This document shows, piece by piece, positions 8,853 through 15,326 of a DNA stretch of 64,000 bases (positions are counted from its first letter, which is position 1; each line of letters starts with the position of its first letter). The DNA comes from an uncultured Chitinophagaceae bacterium. Its GTDB lineage: Bacteria; Bacteroidota; Bacteroidia; Chitinophagales; Chitinophagaceae. The translations under genes and the position numbers were made by a program. The notes beneath the pieces were generated by a model. It saw nothing but the letters and a program-made list of their open reading frames with translations. It was not told where the DNA came from and made no database searches. Where the stretch lies: assembly GCA_936908745.1 (NCBI GenBank), contig CAKZFX010000007.1, forward strand, positions 1 through 64,000, in the 5' to 3' direction.

Positions 8853-9983
8853 ATGAAACGTATTTTAATTTTTGCAAGCCTCCTGATCGTACTGGCATCC
8901 TGTGGCGGAGGTAAACCGGCTGAGGAAACCCAGAAGGCGGCTGTAGCTGAGAACACTGTAACCTTAACAGACGGACAGTTTAAAACTGCTGCCGTGCAAA
9001 CGGGAAAGTTATCACCGCAATCTATTTCTTCTATACTAAAAGTGAATGGTACTATTGATGTGCCTCCGCAAAACATGGTGTCTATCAGTATTCCACTGGG
9101 AGGCTACCTGAAATCGACCAAGCTGTTGCCGGGCATGTTTGTGAAGAAAGGCGAAAGCATTGCTGTCATGGAAGACCAGCAGTATATCCAGTTGCAACAG
9201 GATTATCTCACCGCCAAAGCCAAACTGGTTTTTGCCAAAAAGGAATTTGAAAGACAGCGTGACTTAAATGAAAGTAAAGCAGCCAGTGATAAAATGTTTC
9301 AGCAGGCGCAGGCTGAATATAGTTCGCTGGAAATCCTTACCCGTTCACTGGCTGAAAAATTAAAACTGATCGGGTTAAATCCTGCTTCCGTATCGGTTGA
9401 GCGAATCTCCCGCAGTATTTCCATTCCCTCGCCCATCAATGGCTTTGTATCCAAAGTGAACGTGAATATCGGTAAGTATGTAAATCCTTCTGATGTACTC
9501 TTCGAGATCGTAAATCCTGAAGATATTCACCTCGCATTAAACGTTTTTGAAAAAGACGTCAATAAACTATTCATCGGCCAGCAGCTCACCGCCTTTACCA
9601 ATGTGAACCCGCAAAAGCAATATAACTGCGAGATCATTCTGATCGGGAAAGATTTCTCCGAAGACCGCAGCGTGACCGTGCATTGTCATTTCAAGAACTA
9701 TGACAAAGAACTGATACCCGGCACATTCATGAATGCGGCCATTGAAGTAAAGAGCAACAACGCACTCACCTTGCCTGCTGATGCAGTGGTGAATTTTGAG
9801 AACAAACAATATGTGTTTATTGAAAAAGCAAAGCAGCAGTACGAGATGATCGAAGTACGTGCAGGTAATACCGCTGATGGTCTCGTTGAGATCGATCCGC
9901 CTGCACAGTATAAGGGTGCCTCTTTCGTCACCAAAGGAGCTTATACACTGCTGATGACTTTAAAAAATGCAGCAGACGAATAA
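8853..9983 (+). CDS. RND efflux membrane-fusion (adaptor) lipoprotein, CusB/CzcB type
   Basis: The 376-residue protein starts with a lipoprotein signal (MKRILIFASLLIVLASC, lipobox L-A-S-C) followed by a GGGK linker. A barrel-sandwich (biotinyl-lipoyl-like) domain is split around an alpha-helical hairpin (about 110-180: QYIQLQQDYLTAKAKLVFAK), then a beta-barrel and membrane-proximal domain (IPSPINGFVSKVNVNIGKYV, PGTFMNAAIEV). It would be anchored in the inner membrane and bridge the pump to its channel domain. The gene lies 8 bases after the pump gene and 33 before the P-type ATPase, in one apparent operon. No His-rich N-terminal metal-binding segment such as some CusB proteins carry was seen. 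Confidence 0.92.
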   Translation: MKRILIFASLLIVLASCGGGKPAEETQKAAVAENTVTLTDGQFKTAAVQTGKLSPQSISSILKVNGTIDVPPQNMVSISIPLGGYLKSTKLLPGMFVKKGESIAVMEDQQYIQLQQDYLTAKAKLVFAKKEFERQRDLNESKAASDKMFQQAQAEYSSLEILTRSLAEKLKLIGLNPASVSVERISRSISIPSPINGFVSKVNVNIGKYVNPSDVLFEIVNPEDIHLALNVFEKDVNKLFIGQQLTAFTNVNPQKQYNCEIILIGKDFSEDRSVTVHCHFKNYDKELIPGTFMNAAIEVKSNNALTLPADAVVNFENKQYVFIEKAKQQYEMIEVRAGNTADGLVEIDPPAQYKGASFVTKGAYTLLMTLKNAADE

Positions 9984-10016
9984 AGCTGCTTTCTCTAACC
10001 AATTAAAACAAATGGT

Positions 10017-11858
10017 ATGAAAACAGCTGCTATATTTTTCTCCAAGCAGTTTCTTTGGGAGATTGTCCGCATTATCACGGTCGGACTTGCCAGCCTGCTC
10101 TTTTACTTAGAACTACTGCCACTGCCGGTACTGCTGGCAGCGATGGCCTTCGGATTATACTCACTGGTAAAAACAGCAGCGCTGGATTTAATAAAGGAGC
10201 GAAAATTCGGAACCGAATTATTCATTACGATCGCTGTGATCGTTTCAGTTGCAGGCAAAGAATACCTCGCCGGTGCCGTCGTACTGATGATTATCCTGAT
10301 CGCTGAATACATTGCGAGCGCCAGTGGAGAAAGAGCAAGGGCTTCTATTAAAGAACTGATTGGTTCCGTACCTAAAACGGCTATTGTAAAAAAAGAGGGT
10401 AAAGAGCAAACTATTGCCATCACCGAACTCAAAGTGGGTGATGTGGTGCTCGTGAAAGCCGGTGAAAAAATCCCTGTCGATGGAAAGGTAACAGGTGGTC
10501 TTGGTTCTGTTAACCAGGCACCCATTACAGGAGAAAGTACTCCGCTTGAAAAAGCGCCGGGCGATGATGTCTATGCAGGAACGATCGTGGAACTCGGTGC
10601 ACTGGATATTGAAATGACGAAAGCTGGACAGGACACGGTGTTCTCTCGCATCATCTCGCTGGTGGAAGAAGCAGAAAGCCAGCAGGCACCTATTGAAAAA
10701 CTAACCGATAAAGTAGCAGCCTGGCTGATACCTGTGGTTTTCATTTTCGTAGGCGCTGTTTATTTTGTAACAAGGGATGTGAGTCTCGTGATCGCCCTGC
10801 TCATCTTTACCTCTCCTGCAGAGCTCGGTCTCGCTACTCCACTGGTAACCATTGCAGCCATTGCACGATCAGCCCGTGAAGGAATACTTGTAAAAGGCGG
10901 GAAGTTCCTGGAAGAACTTGCTAAAGTAACCACAATCATATTTGATAAGACCGGTACACTTACTGTTGGGCAACCTACCGTGACAAGAGTGGATGTACTG
11001 GACCAGGGCTTTACCGAAGAACGGCTCGTGCAACTCGCCGCAGCTGCCGACCGAAGGTCCAGTCACCCGCTGGCAAAAGCCATTCTCAGTTACGCGGATA
11101 AACGCAAATTAAATTATGAAGAGCCTTCCCGTTTTGAAGTGGTGAAAGGCCGCGGCGTGAAAGCCGTTGTACAGGAACAGTTACTGCTGCTGGGCAACAA
11201 ATCATTCATGGAAGAAAACGGTATGACAGTACTCACCCGGGTATCTTCTTCCACCGATACAATGATCTACCTCGCCGTTGATGCAAAGTTGGCTGGCATT
11301 TTTTATGTATCGGACGCCATTCGTGAAGGCGCTGCGGATATGATCAAAACATTAAAGGACAGCGGGATCAAAAAGATCATTATGCTGACTGGCGATAATG
11401 CAGAAACCGCTTCCAATGTTTCTGATAAAGTCGGCATTACAAAATACCGCGCCAACCTTTTGCCTGAGGATAAGATCAGGGTCGTGCAGGAACTGCAACG
11501 AAGCGGGGAGAAAGTAGCGATGGTGGGCGATGGTATCAATGATGCGCCCGCACTTGTACAAGCCAATGTCGGTATAGCAATGGGTGCGATGGGAACGGAA
11601 GCCGCGATGGAAGCAGCCGACATCGTACTGATGGAAGATAAGTTGGAGAAGATCGCAAGGGCAAGGGCCATCAGCAAACGCTCCTTCCGCACGATCAAAG
11701 AAAATATCATTGTGGGCGTAGGTGTGGTGCATGTGATTGGTATCACACTCGTGTTATTAAAAATACTCGGACCCGTGGAAGCGGCCGTGATTCACCTGCT
11801 GCCTGATACACTGGTGTTCCTCAATTCTATTAAACTGCTTCGTATAAAAATCAACTAA
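10017..11858 (+). CDS. P1B-like heavy-metal P-type ATPase with SPA in place of the CPC motif
   Basis: The 613-residue protein has the P-type core: TGES in the actuator domain, DKTGTLT with phospho-acceptor Asp about 310, the P1B HP motif (SSHPLAKAI) and GDGINDAP. It has no N-terminal heavy-metal-associated domain. The transport-site helix reads TSPAELGLATP (Ser266-Pro267-Ala268) where copper and zinc P1B pumps have CPCALGLATP and P1B-4 pumps have SPC. The last helix ends HLLPDTLVFLNSIKLL, also unlike the classical subtypes. Both transport-site cysteines are therefore absent, so the ion and even transport competence are open. It is preceded by the RND adaptor and followed by a His-rich exported protein and HupE, which points to a metal role. 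Confidence 0.85.
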   Translation: MKTAAIFFSKQFLWEIVRIITVGLASLLFYLELLPLPVLLAAMAFGLYSLVKTAALDLIKERKFGTELFITIAVIVSVAGKEYLAGAVVLMIILIAEYIASASGERARASIKELIGSVPKTAIVKKEGKEQTIAITELKVGDVVLVKAGEKIPVDGKVTGGLGSVNQAPITGESTPLEKAPGDDVYAGTIVELGALDIEMTKAGQDTVFSRIISLVEEAESQQAPIEKLTDKVAAWLIPVVFIFVGAVYFVTRDVSLVIALLIFTSPAELGLATPLVTIAAIARSAREGILVKGGKFLEELAKVTTIIFDKTGTLTVGQPTVTRVDVLDQGFTEERLVQLAAAADRRSSHPLAKAILSYADKRKLNYEEPSRFEVVKGRGVKAVVQEQLLLLGNKSFMEENGMTVLTRVSSSTDTMIYLAVDAKLAGIFYVSDAIREGAADMIKTLKDSGIKKIIMLTGDNAETASNVSDKVGITKYRANLLPEDKIRVVQELQRSGEKVAMVGDGINDAPALVQANVGIAMGAMGTEAAMEAADIVLMEDKLEKIARARAISKRSFRTIKENIIVGVGVVHVIGITLVLLKILGPVEAAVIHLLPDTLVFLNSIKLLRIKIN

Positions 11859-11889
11859 ACATTTTAATCAATTCTAAAATCAAAGAAAA

Positions 11890-12303
11890 ATGAAAACAAT
11901 CAAGATGATCCTTGCCTCGCTTGTACTTACTATTGCGGGCATGACTACTGTTTCCGCCCAGCATTCCCATGACGCGCCCCGTGGCGGTGTGCTACAGGAA
12001 GCCGGTGGTTTGCACATTGAAATGGTAAAAAGCAAAGACACGCTGAACTTCTATTTTATGGATGGAAGTAACAAGCTGGTGAATAAAGAAATCAGTGCAG
12101 AGGTGAAATTTGAGTTTGTCAACCAGACCACTTCCACTTCTAAACTGGCTGCCTGCAAAACAGGAAGCCTCTGTACCTCACTGCCGAAAGCTAACATCTT
12201 TGATTACTGCACCCTGACCTTCAAAGTGGACGGCAAAACTTACACTTCGAAATTTAAAAACACAGTGAGCGCAGCGCAGCGTGCACACGGGCATGAACAT
12301 TAA
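11890..12303 (+). CDS. His-rich exported protein of the metal island
   Basis: The 137-residue product has a clear signal peptide (MKTIKMILASLVLTIAGMTTVSAQ) and a mature part beginning HSHDAPRGG and ending RAHGHEH, so possible metal ligands sit at both ends. The middle is beta-rich (LHIEMVKSKDTLNFYFMDG, CTLTFKVDGKTYTSKF), with three cysteines (about 96, 101 and 112). It sits 31 bases after the ATPase gene and is probably co-transcribed. A periplasmic metal-binding or chaperone role is inferred from the His clusters and the context. A hairpin follows its stop codon. Confidence 0.7.
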   Translation: MKTIKMILASLVLTIAGMTTVSAQHSHDAPRGGVLQEAGGLHIEMVKSKDTLNFYFMDGSNKLVNKEISAEVKFEFVNQTTSTSKLAACKTGSLCTSLPKANIFDYCTLTFKVDGKTYTSKFKNTVSAAQRAHGHEH

Positions 12304-12341
12304 TTGACACTTAGTTAAGGTTGTGGTTTTTGGTTGCATGT

Positions 12342-12373
12342 GCTTCCTCTCCGCCTTGTTGCGGAGGGGAAGC
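12342..12373 (+). terminator. Strong hairpin inside the metal island
   Basis: A 13-bp stem (one G-T pair) with a 6-base loop is formed by GCTTCCTCTCCGC and GCGGAGGGGAAGC, followed by CTTTTAAAA. It lies between the His-rich protein and HupE. It could terminate most transcripts before HupE or act as an mRNA-processing or stability element; the T run is weak. Confidence 0.5.
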
Positions 12374-12390
12374 CTTTTAAAAATTGTATA

Positions 12391-13083
12391 ATGAATATCA
12401 AAAAAATAATCGCTGTTTTTCTCGCAGCCCTTTGCTGCTGCGCCTGGCAAGCGGCGCAGGCGCATGGTGTGGATGGCGACACGCAGGCTTTTCTATCGGA
12501 GAACTCAGGTGTTGCGTTCGTTCCGTTCCTATACATAGGCGCTAAACACATGCTGACAGGTTATGATCATTTGCTTTTCCTGGTTGGTGTGATCTTCTTT
12601 TTGTACCAGACAAAAGAGATCCTGCTCTATGTAAGTTTCTTTACCATTGGCCATAGTACAACGCTGCTTCTCGGCGTACTCGCTGACATGAGCATTAACG
12701 CCTACCTGATCGATGCCATCATTGCACTGTCGATAATCTATAAAGGCTTTGATAACCTGGGGGGCTTCAAACGTTTTTTTGGAAGACAGCCTAATACCAA
12801 AGCGGCCGTACTCATCTTTGGTTTGTTCCACGGCTTCGGCCTCGCCAGTAAGTTGCAGGAACTGCAATTCGACCGGGAAGGACTTGTTACCAACCTCATC
12901 GGTTTTAATATCGGTGTGGAGATCGGGCAGTTCATTGCACTGGCACTCGTGCTCTCACTCATCGCTGTGTGGAGAACCAAAAAAAGTTTCCTTCAATTTT
13001 CAACGCTGACCAATACGCTGCTGATGGCAGCAGGCTTCGCATTACTCGGTTACCAGTTGACCGGCTATTTCCTTTATCGTTAA
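12391..13083 (+). CDS. HupE/UreJ family membrane protein
   Basis: The 230-residue integral membrane protein has a cleavable signal (MNIKKIIAVFLAALCCCAW...AQA) then HG at the mature N-terminus, and the HupE/UreJ signatures GYDHLLFLVG, FTIGHSTTLLLG, LFHGFGLAS and FNIGVEIGQ. HupE proteins are secondary permeases linked to nickel or cobalt; the His in these helices are the expected ligands. I chose ATG 12391 over an ATG at 12334 because it gives an intact signal peptide and because the upstream part is the hairpin region. Its place in an efflux island suggests metal traffic at the inner membrane, but direction and ion are not shown. Confidence 0.85.
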   Translation: MNIKKIIAVFLAALCCCAWQAAQAHGVDGDTQAFLSENSGVAFVPFLYIGAKHMLTGYDHLLFLVGVIFFLYQTKEILLYVSFFTIGHSTTLLLGVLADMSINAYLIDAIIALSIIYKGFDNLGGFKRFFGRQPNTKAAVLIFGLFHGFGLASKLQELQFDREGLVTNLIGFNIGVEIGQFIALALVLSLIAVWRTKKSFLQFSTLTNTLLMAAGFALLGYQLTGYFLYR

Positions 13084-13100
13084 TTCAATAAGTAACAATC

Positions 13101-13715
13101 ATGGCAGAAATATATCATCCCGTTCTAAGCAGTAAAAAAATTATACGGGCAGTGATCCTCGCAGTTATCATCGGCACAGTACTACTTGTTTGCGCCATCC
13201 TTCCTGCTGAATACGGCATTGATCCCACCGGGGCTGGCAAAGCACTTGGTTTCAGCAGGCTTCATGTTACTCCCGGTGAAAATGGCACAGTGGTACGCAC
13301 CAGTTACCCGCAGTTGAAACTGGAAAAGACGGGTTCCGATCCTTCGATCCCCCGGCCAGCGGAAGCAGATGCTCCGCCACCTGAACAGCAGTATGAAGTA
13401 AGAGAAGACAGTGTGCAGATCACGGTGCCCGCAGGCAAAGGACTTGAATACAAAGTATACATGCTAAAGCATGGGAAGCTGAAATATGACTGGAGTGCCG
13501 GTAGCGATTTGATCTACACTGATTTTCATGGAGAGGTCAACCAGGCTGAACCCGCAAAGGATACCTATTATGAAAGTTACACGCTTGCCTATAACAATAA
13601 TATGGCGGGTACTTTCCTGGCACCCTTTGAAGGAAAGCATGGTTGGTTCTTTCGCAACACAAGTGACAAAGATGTGGTTGTAACGATCCGCCTTAACGGA
13701 CAGTACTTGATGTAG
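13101..13715 (+). CDS. Membrane-anchored protein of the HupE-linked 'transmembrane anchor' type
   Basis: The 204-residue protein has a short cytoplasmic N-terminus, one membrane helix (about 17-34, AVILAVIIGTVLLVCAIL) directly followed by PAEYGIDPTGAGKALGF, and a periplasmic beta-rich domain ending in EGKHGWFFRNTSDKDVVV. The PAEYGIDPTG segment is a motif I associate with proteins that sit beside HupE and RND metal genes in proteobacteria and are annotated only as transmembrane anchor protein. It follows HupE after 17 bases and is the last gene of the island. Biochemical function is unknown. Confidence 0.65.
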   Translation: MAEIYHPVLSSKKIIRAVILAVIIGTVLLVCAILPAEYGIDPTGAGKALGFSRLHVTPGENGTVVRTSYPQLKLEKTGSDPSIPRPAEADAPPPEQQYEVREDSVQITVPAGKGLEYKVYMLKHGKLKYDWSAGSDLIYTDFHGEVNQAEPAKDTYYESYTLAYNNNMAGTFLAPFEGKHGWFFRNTSDKDVVVTIRLNGQYLM

Positions 13716-13721
13716 CCAAGA

Positions 13722-14042
13722 TCAGGTGCACGTCTGGCGGATGAAAAGGCAGTCTGAGTAGTCCGCCAGCATATGCACCAACAGCCCGATGGCAATTAAT
13801 CGGGTAGGTTTAAAAATGAGCAGAATAAAATATATACCTATTGCCAAATAGCTATGCAACGGATGAAAGCCAATGCTGCAACGGCAGCGATCAAAAATAG
13901 GTGCGGCGAGTAAATGGTCGACATCCACCAGCATCGTACAAAGTAAGATTACGTAAATGCGCAGCCATTTTTTATTATTAATAAGAAGGGCAAGGATAGC
14001 GGGAAATCCAAGATGCAAAAAATAATGTACGACTTGCTGCAT
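13722..14042 (-). CDS. DUF6122-like small membrane protein
   Basis: The 106-residue protein begins MQQVVHYFLHLGFPAILAL and carries the pattern MLVDVDHLLAAPIFDRCRCSIGFHPLHS, rich in His and Asp, between membrane helices; a further helix has LLVHMLADYSDC. The Asp/His pattern in membrane helices recalls the YdjM/metal-dependent membrane hydrolase group. It converges on the end of the metal island with 6 bases between stops. Its role is unknown; the His/Asp pattern hints at metal binding but may be catalytic. Confidence 0.7.
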   Translation of the reverse strand: MQQVVHYFLHLGFPAILALLINNKKWLRIYVILLCTMLVDVDHLLAAPIFDRCRCSIGFHPLHSYLAIGIYFILLIFKPTRLIAIGLLVHMLADYSDCLFIRQTCT

Positions 14043-14123
14043 GCGTATTTCAATCTATGAGTAATTAGCTGACCGTTGGCATTTATCGATTAAACCTTGA
14101 CCGAATGGAGATCAAGGGATATT

Positions 14124-14975
14124 TTAATGGGCCTTGGATTTTCTGAACTGTTTCGCCGTAATTCCAAATTGTTTTTTAAAGGTTTTGTTCAGGTGGCTCT
14201 CGTCAGTGAAATTCATCTCATTAGCAATTTCTGAAATTGTCAGGGTACTATAAACAAGCCTTGTTTTTATAAGGTTCAGTTTATAATGTATGATATACTC
14301 TTTCAGCGTAATGCCTGTTTCCGCTTTAAAATACCTGTTTAGGTAATCGGGTGTCTTATTGAATTCGCTGGCAATGCTGGATATTCTCAATTGTTCGTTG
14401 TCGTAAATATTATGCTGGATAAATGAAATTATCTCATGAATGTTTGCTTTGGATTTTTTCACATTAGTACCGGCTGAAGGTCGTTCTTGAATGATTCTGG
14501 CAACAAGGTGTAATAAAAGTAGTATTATGTTCTGTTTTATAATATCTGTAAAATGTTTTCCCGATTTTGCTTCTTTAAGTAATTGCAGGATCAATGGTTT
14601 TAAAATAGGTTGCTTTGTTTGTGCGGTAAGGCTTCCCTCAATACTGTGATGATTGTGGAATATGTACTCAAGTTTTTTGAAAAACTCTGGGACATTCATC
14701 TTTTCCTCGTTCCTGAAACTGTTTTTGGAGAAAAATGTTTTAGTGAAATCAATTATGCAGAACTCAGTTGGCGTGGTTATTTTGAACGTGTGTGCATCGT
14801 CAGGTGTTAATAAAAAAAGATCGCCCTTAGTGAAGGTAAAATGATTGCTGTTGATGATGTGCGTTCCGTTGCCACTCAAAACATAAATCAATTCAAAATA
14901 ATGATGTTTGTGAAGGCTGGAAGAACTCTTATTCACTTCCCTTGTCAGTATGTCAATTTCTGAAAACAAATGCAC
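14124..14975 (-). CDS. AraC-family transcriptional regulator
   Basis: The 283-residue protein has an N-terminal cupin-like sensor domain (about 20-110: HKHHYFELIYVLSGNGTHII, GDLFLLTPDDAHTFKI) and a C-terminal double helix-turn-helix (about 185-280: LRISSIASEFNKTPDYLNRYFKAETGITLKEY, then TISEIANEMNFTDESHLNKTFKKQFGITAKQFRKS). It is divergent from the ferredoxin/P1B-4 ATPase/nitroreductase genes with 98 bases between starts, and probably controls them through the repeats at 15014-15039. The effector is unknown; a metal or redox signal is inferred only from the neighbours. Confidence 0.9.
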   Translation of the reverse strand: MHLFSEIDILTREVNKSSSSLHKHHYFELIYVLSGNGTHIINSNHFTFTKGDLFLLTPDDAHTFKITTPTEFCIIDFTKTFFSKNSFRNEEKMNVPEFFKKLEYIFHNHHSIEGSLTAQTKQPILKPLILQLLKEAKSGKHFTDIIKQNIILLLLHLVARIIQERPSAGTNVKKSKANIHEIISFIQHNIYDNEQLRISSIASEFNKTPDYLNRYFKAETGITLKEYIIHYKLNLIKTRLVYSTLTISEIANEMNFTDESHLNKTFKKQFGITAKQFRKSKAH

Positions 14976-14988
14976 AGATTTTATAGGG

Positions 14989-14996
14989 CAAACGTA
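14989..14996 (-). promoter_or_regulatory. Candidate -7 box of the AraC gene (TACGTTTG on minus strand)
   Basis: The minus-strand sequence TACGTTTG matches TAnnTTTG. The predicted start of transcription is about seven bases before the ATG at 14975, giving a very short leader. Its upstream region overlaps the TTTAC repeats. Confidence 0.35.
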
Positions 14997-15013
14997 CCGA
15001 AAAATGACGGTTT

Positions 15014-15039
15014 TTTACCTCTTTTACTCTGCTTTACTC
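15014..15039 (+). promoter_or_regulatory. Three TTTAC(C/T) direct repeats at about 10-bp spacing, candidate AraC operator
   Basis: TTTACCT (15014-15020), TTTACTC (15023-15029) and TTTACTC (15033-15039) are in line at 9-10 bp spacing, so on one face of the helix. They lie between the two divergent -7 boxes (14989-14996 and 15043-15050), where an AraC dimer could affect both promoters. Confidence 0.45.
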
Positions 15040-15042
15040 AAT

Positions 15043-15050
15043 TACTTTTG
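15043..15050 (+). promoter_or_regulatory. Candidate -7 box (TACTTTTG) of the ferredoxin/ATPase/nitroreductase operon
   Basis: TACTTTTG matches TAnnTTTG and would give a leader of about 17 bases before ATG 15074. No good -33 TTG is seen at the usual distance, which fits a promoter needing an activator bound at the adjacent repeats. Confidence 0.4.
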
Positions 15051-15073
15051 CTTATCAATTACAAAATAAAACA

Positions 15074-15324
15074 ATGGATAAAGAATCAGCAGGCGGTTTG
15101 CTGTTTTCTATAAATGTGTTGGAGTAGCATGTCGCAAAAAAAGTGGAAAGCTCCTTGAAAACTATATTAAGAAATATCGAATTCAGGGCAAGGTAGTCAT
15201 CGATCAGATGGATTGCTCCGAACGTTGTGCGAATGCTCCCATATTACATCTTCATCCGGACGATATATGGTTTTCCGAAAAAGACCTTGGAGCAATATTC
15301 AAAAAACATATACTGAATAAATAA
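15074..15324 (+). pseudogene. (2Fe-2S) ferredoxin-domain protein interrupted by a one-base frameshift
   Basis: From ATG 15074 the frame reads MDKESAGGLLFS and stops at 15125-15127. One frame over, from about 15109, the reading continues YKCVGVACRKKSGKLLENY and later MDCSERCANAPILHLHPDD, ending at TAA 15322-15324. That part has the cysteine pattern of thioredoxin-like [2Fe-2S] ferredoxins: C-x4-C near the start and C-x3-C in the second half. No ATG, GTG or TTG opens this second frame before the first cysteine. Adding one T to the TTTT at 15104-15107 (or a -1 slip) joins them as LLFFYKC and gives about 83 residues, the usual domain size. The ATPase gene starts two bases after the stop. It may be a true pseudogene, a sequencing error in the T run, or programmed frameshifting. 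Confidence 0.7.
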
Positions 15325-15326
15325 AA

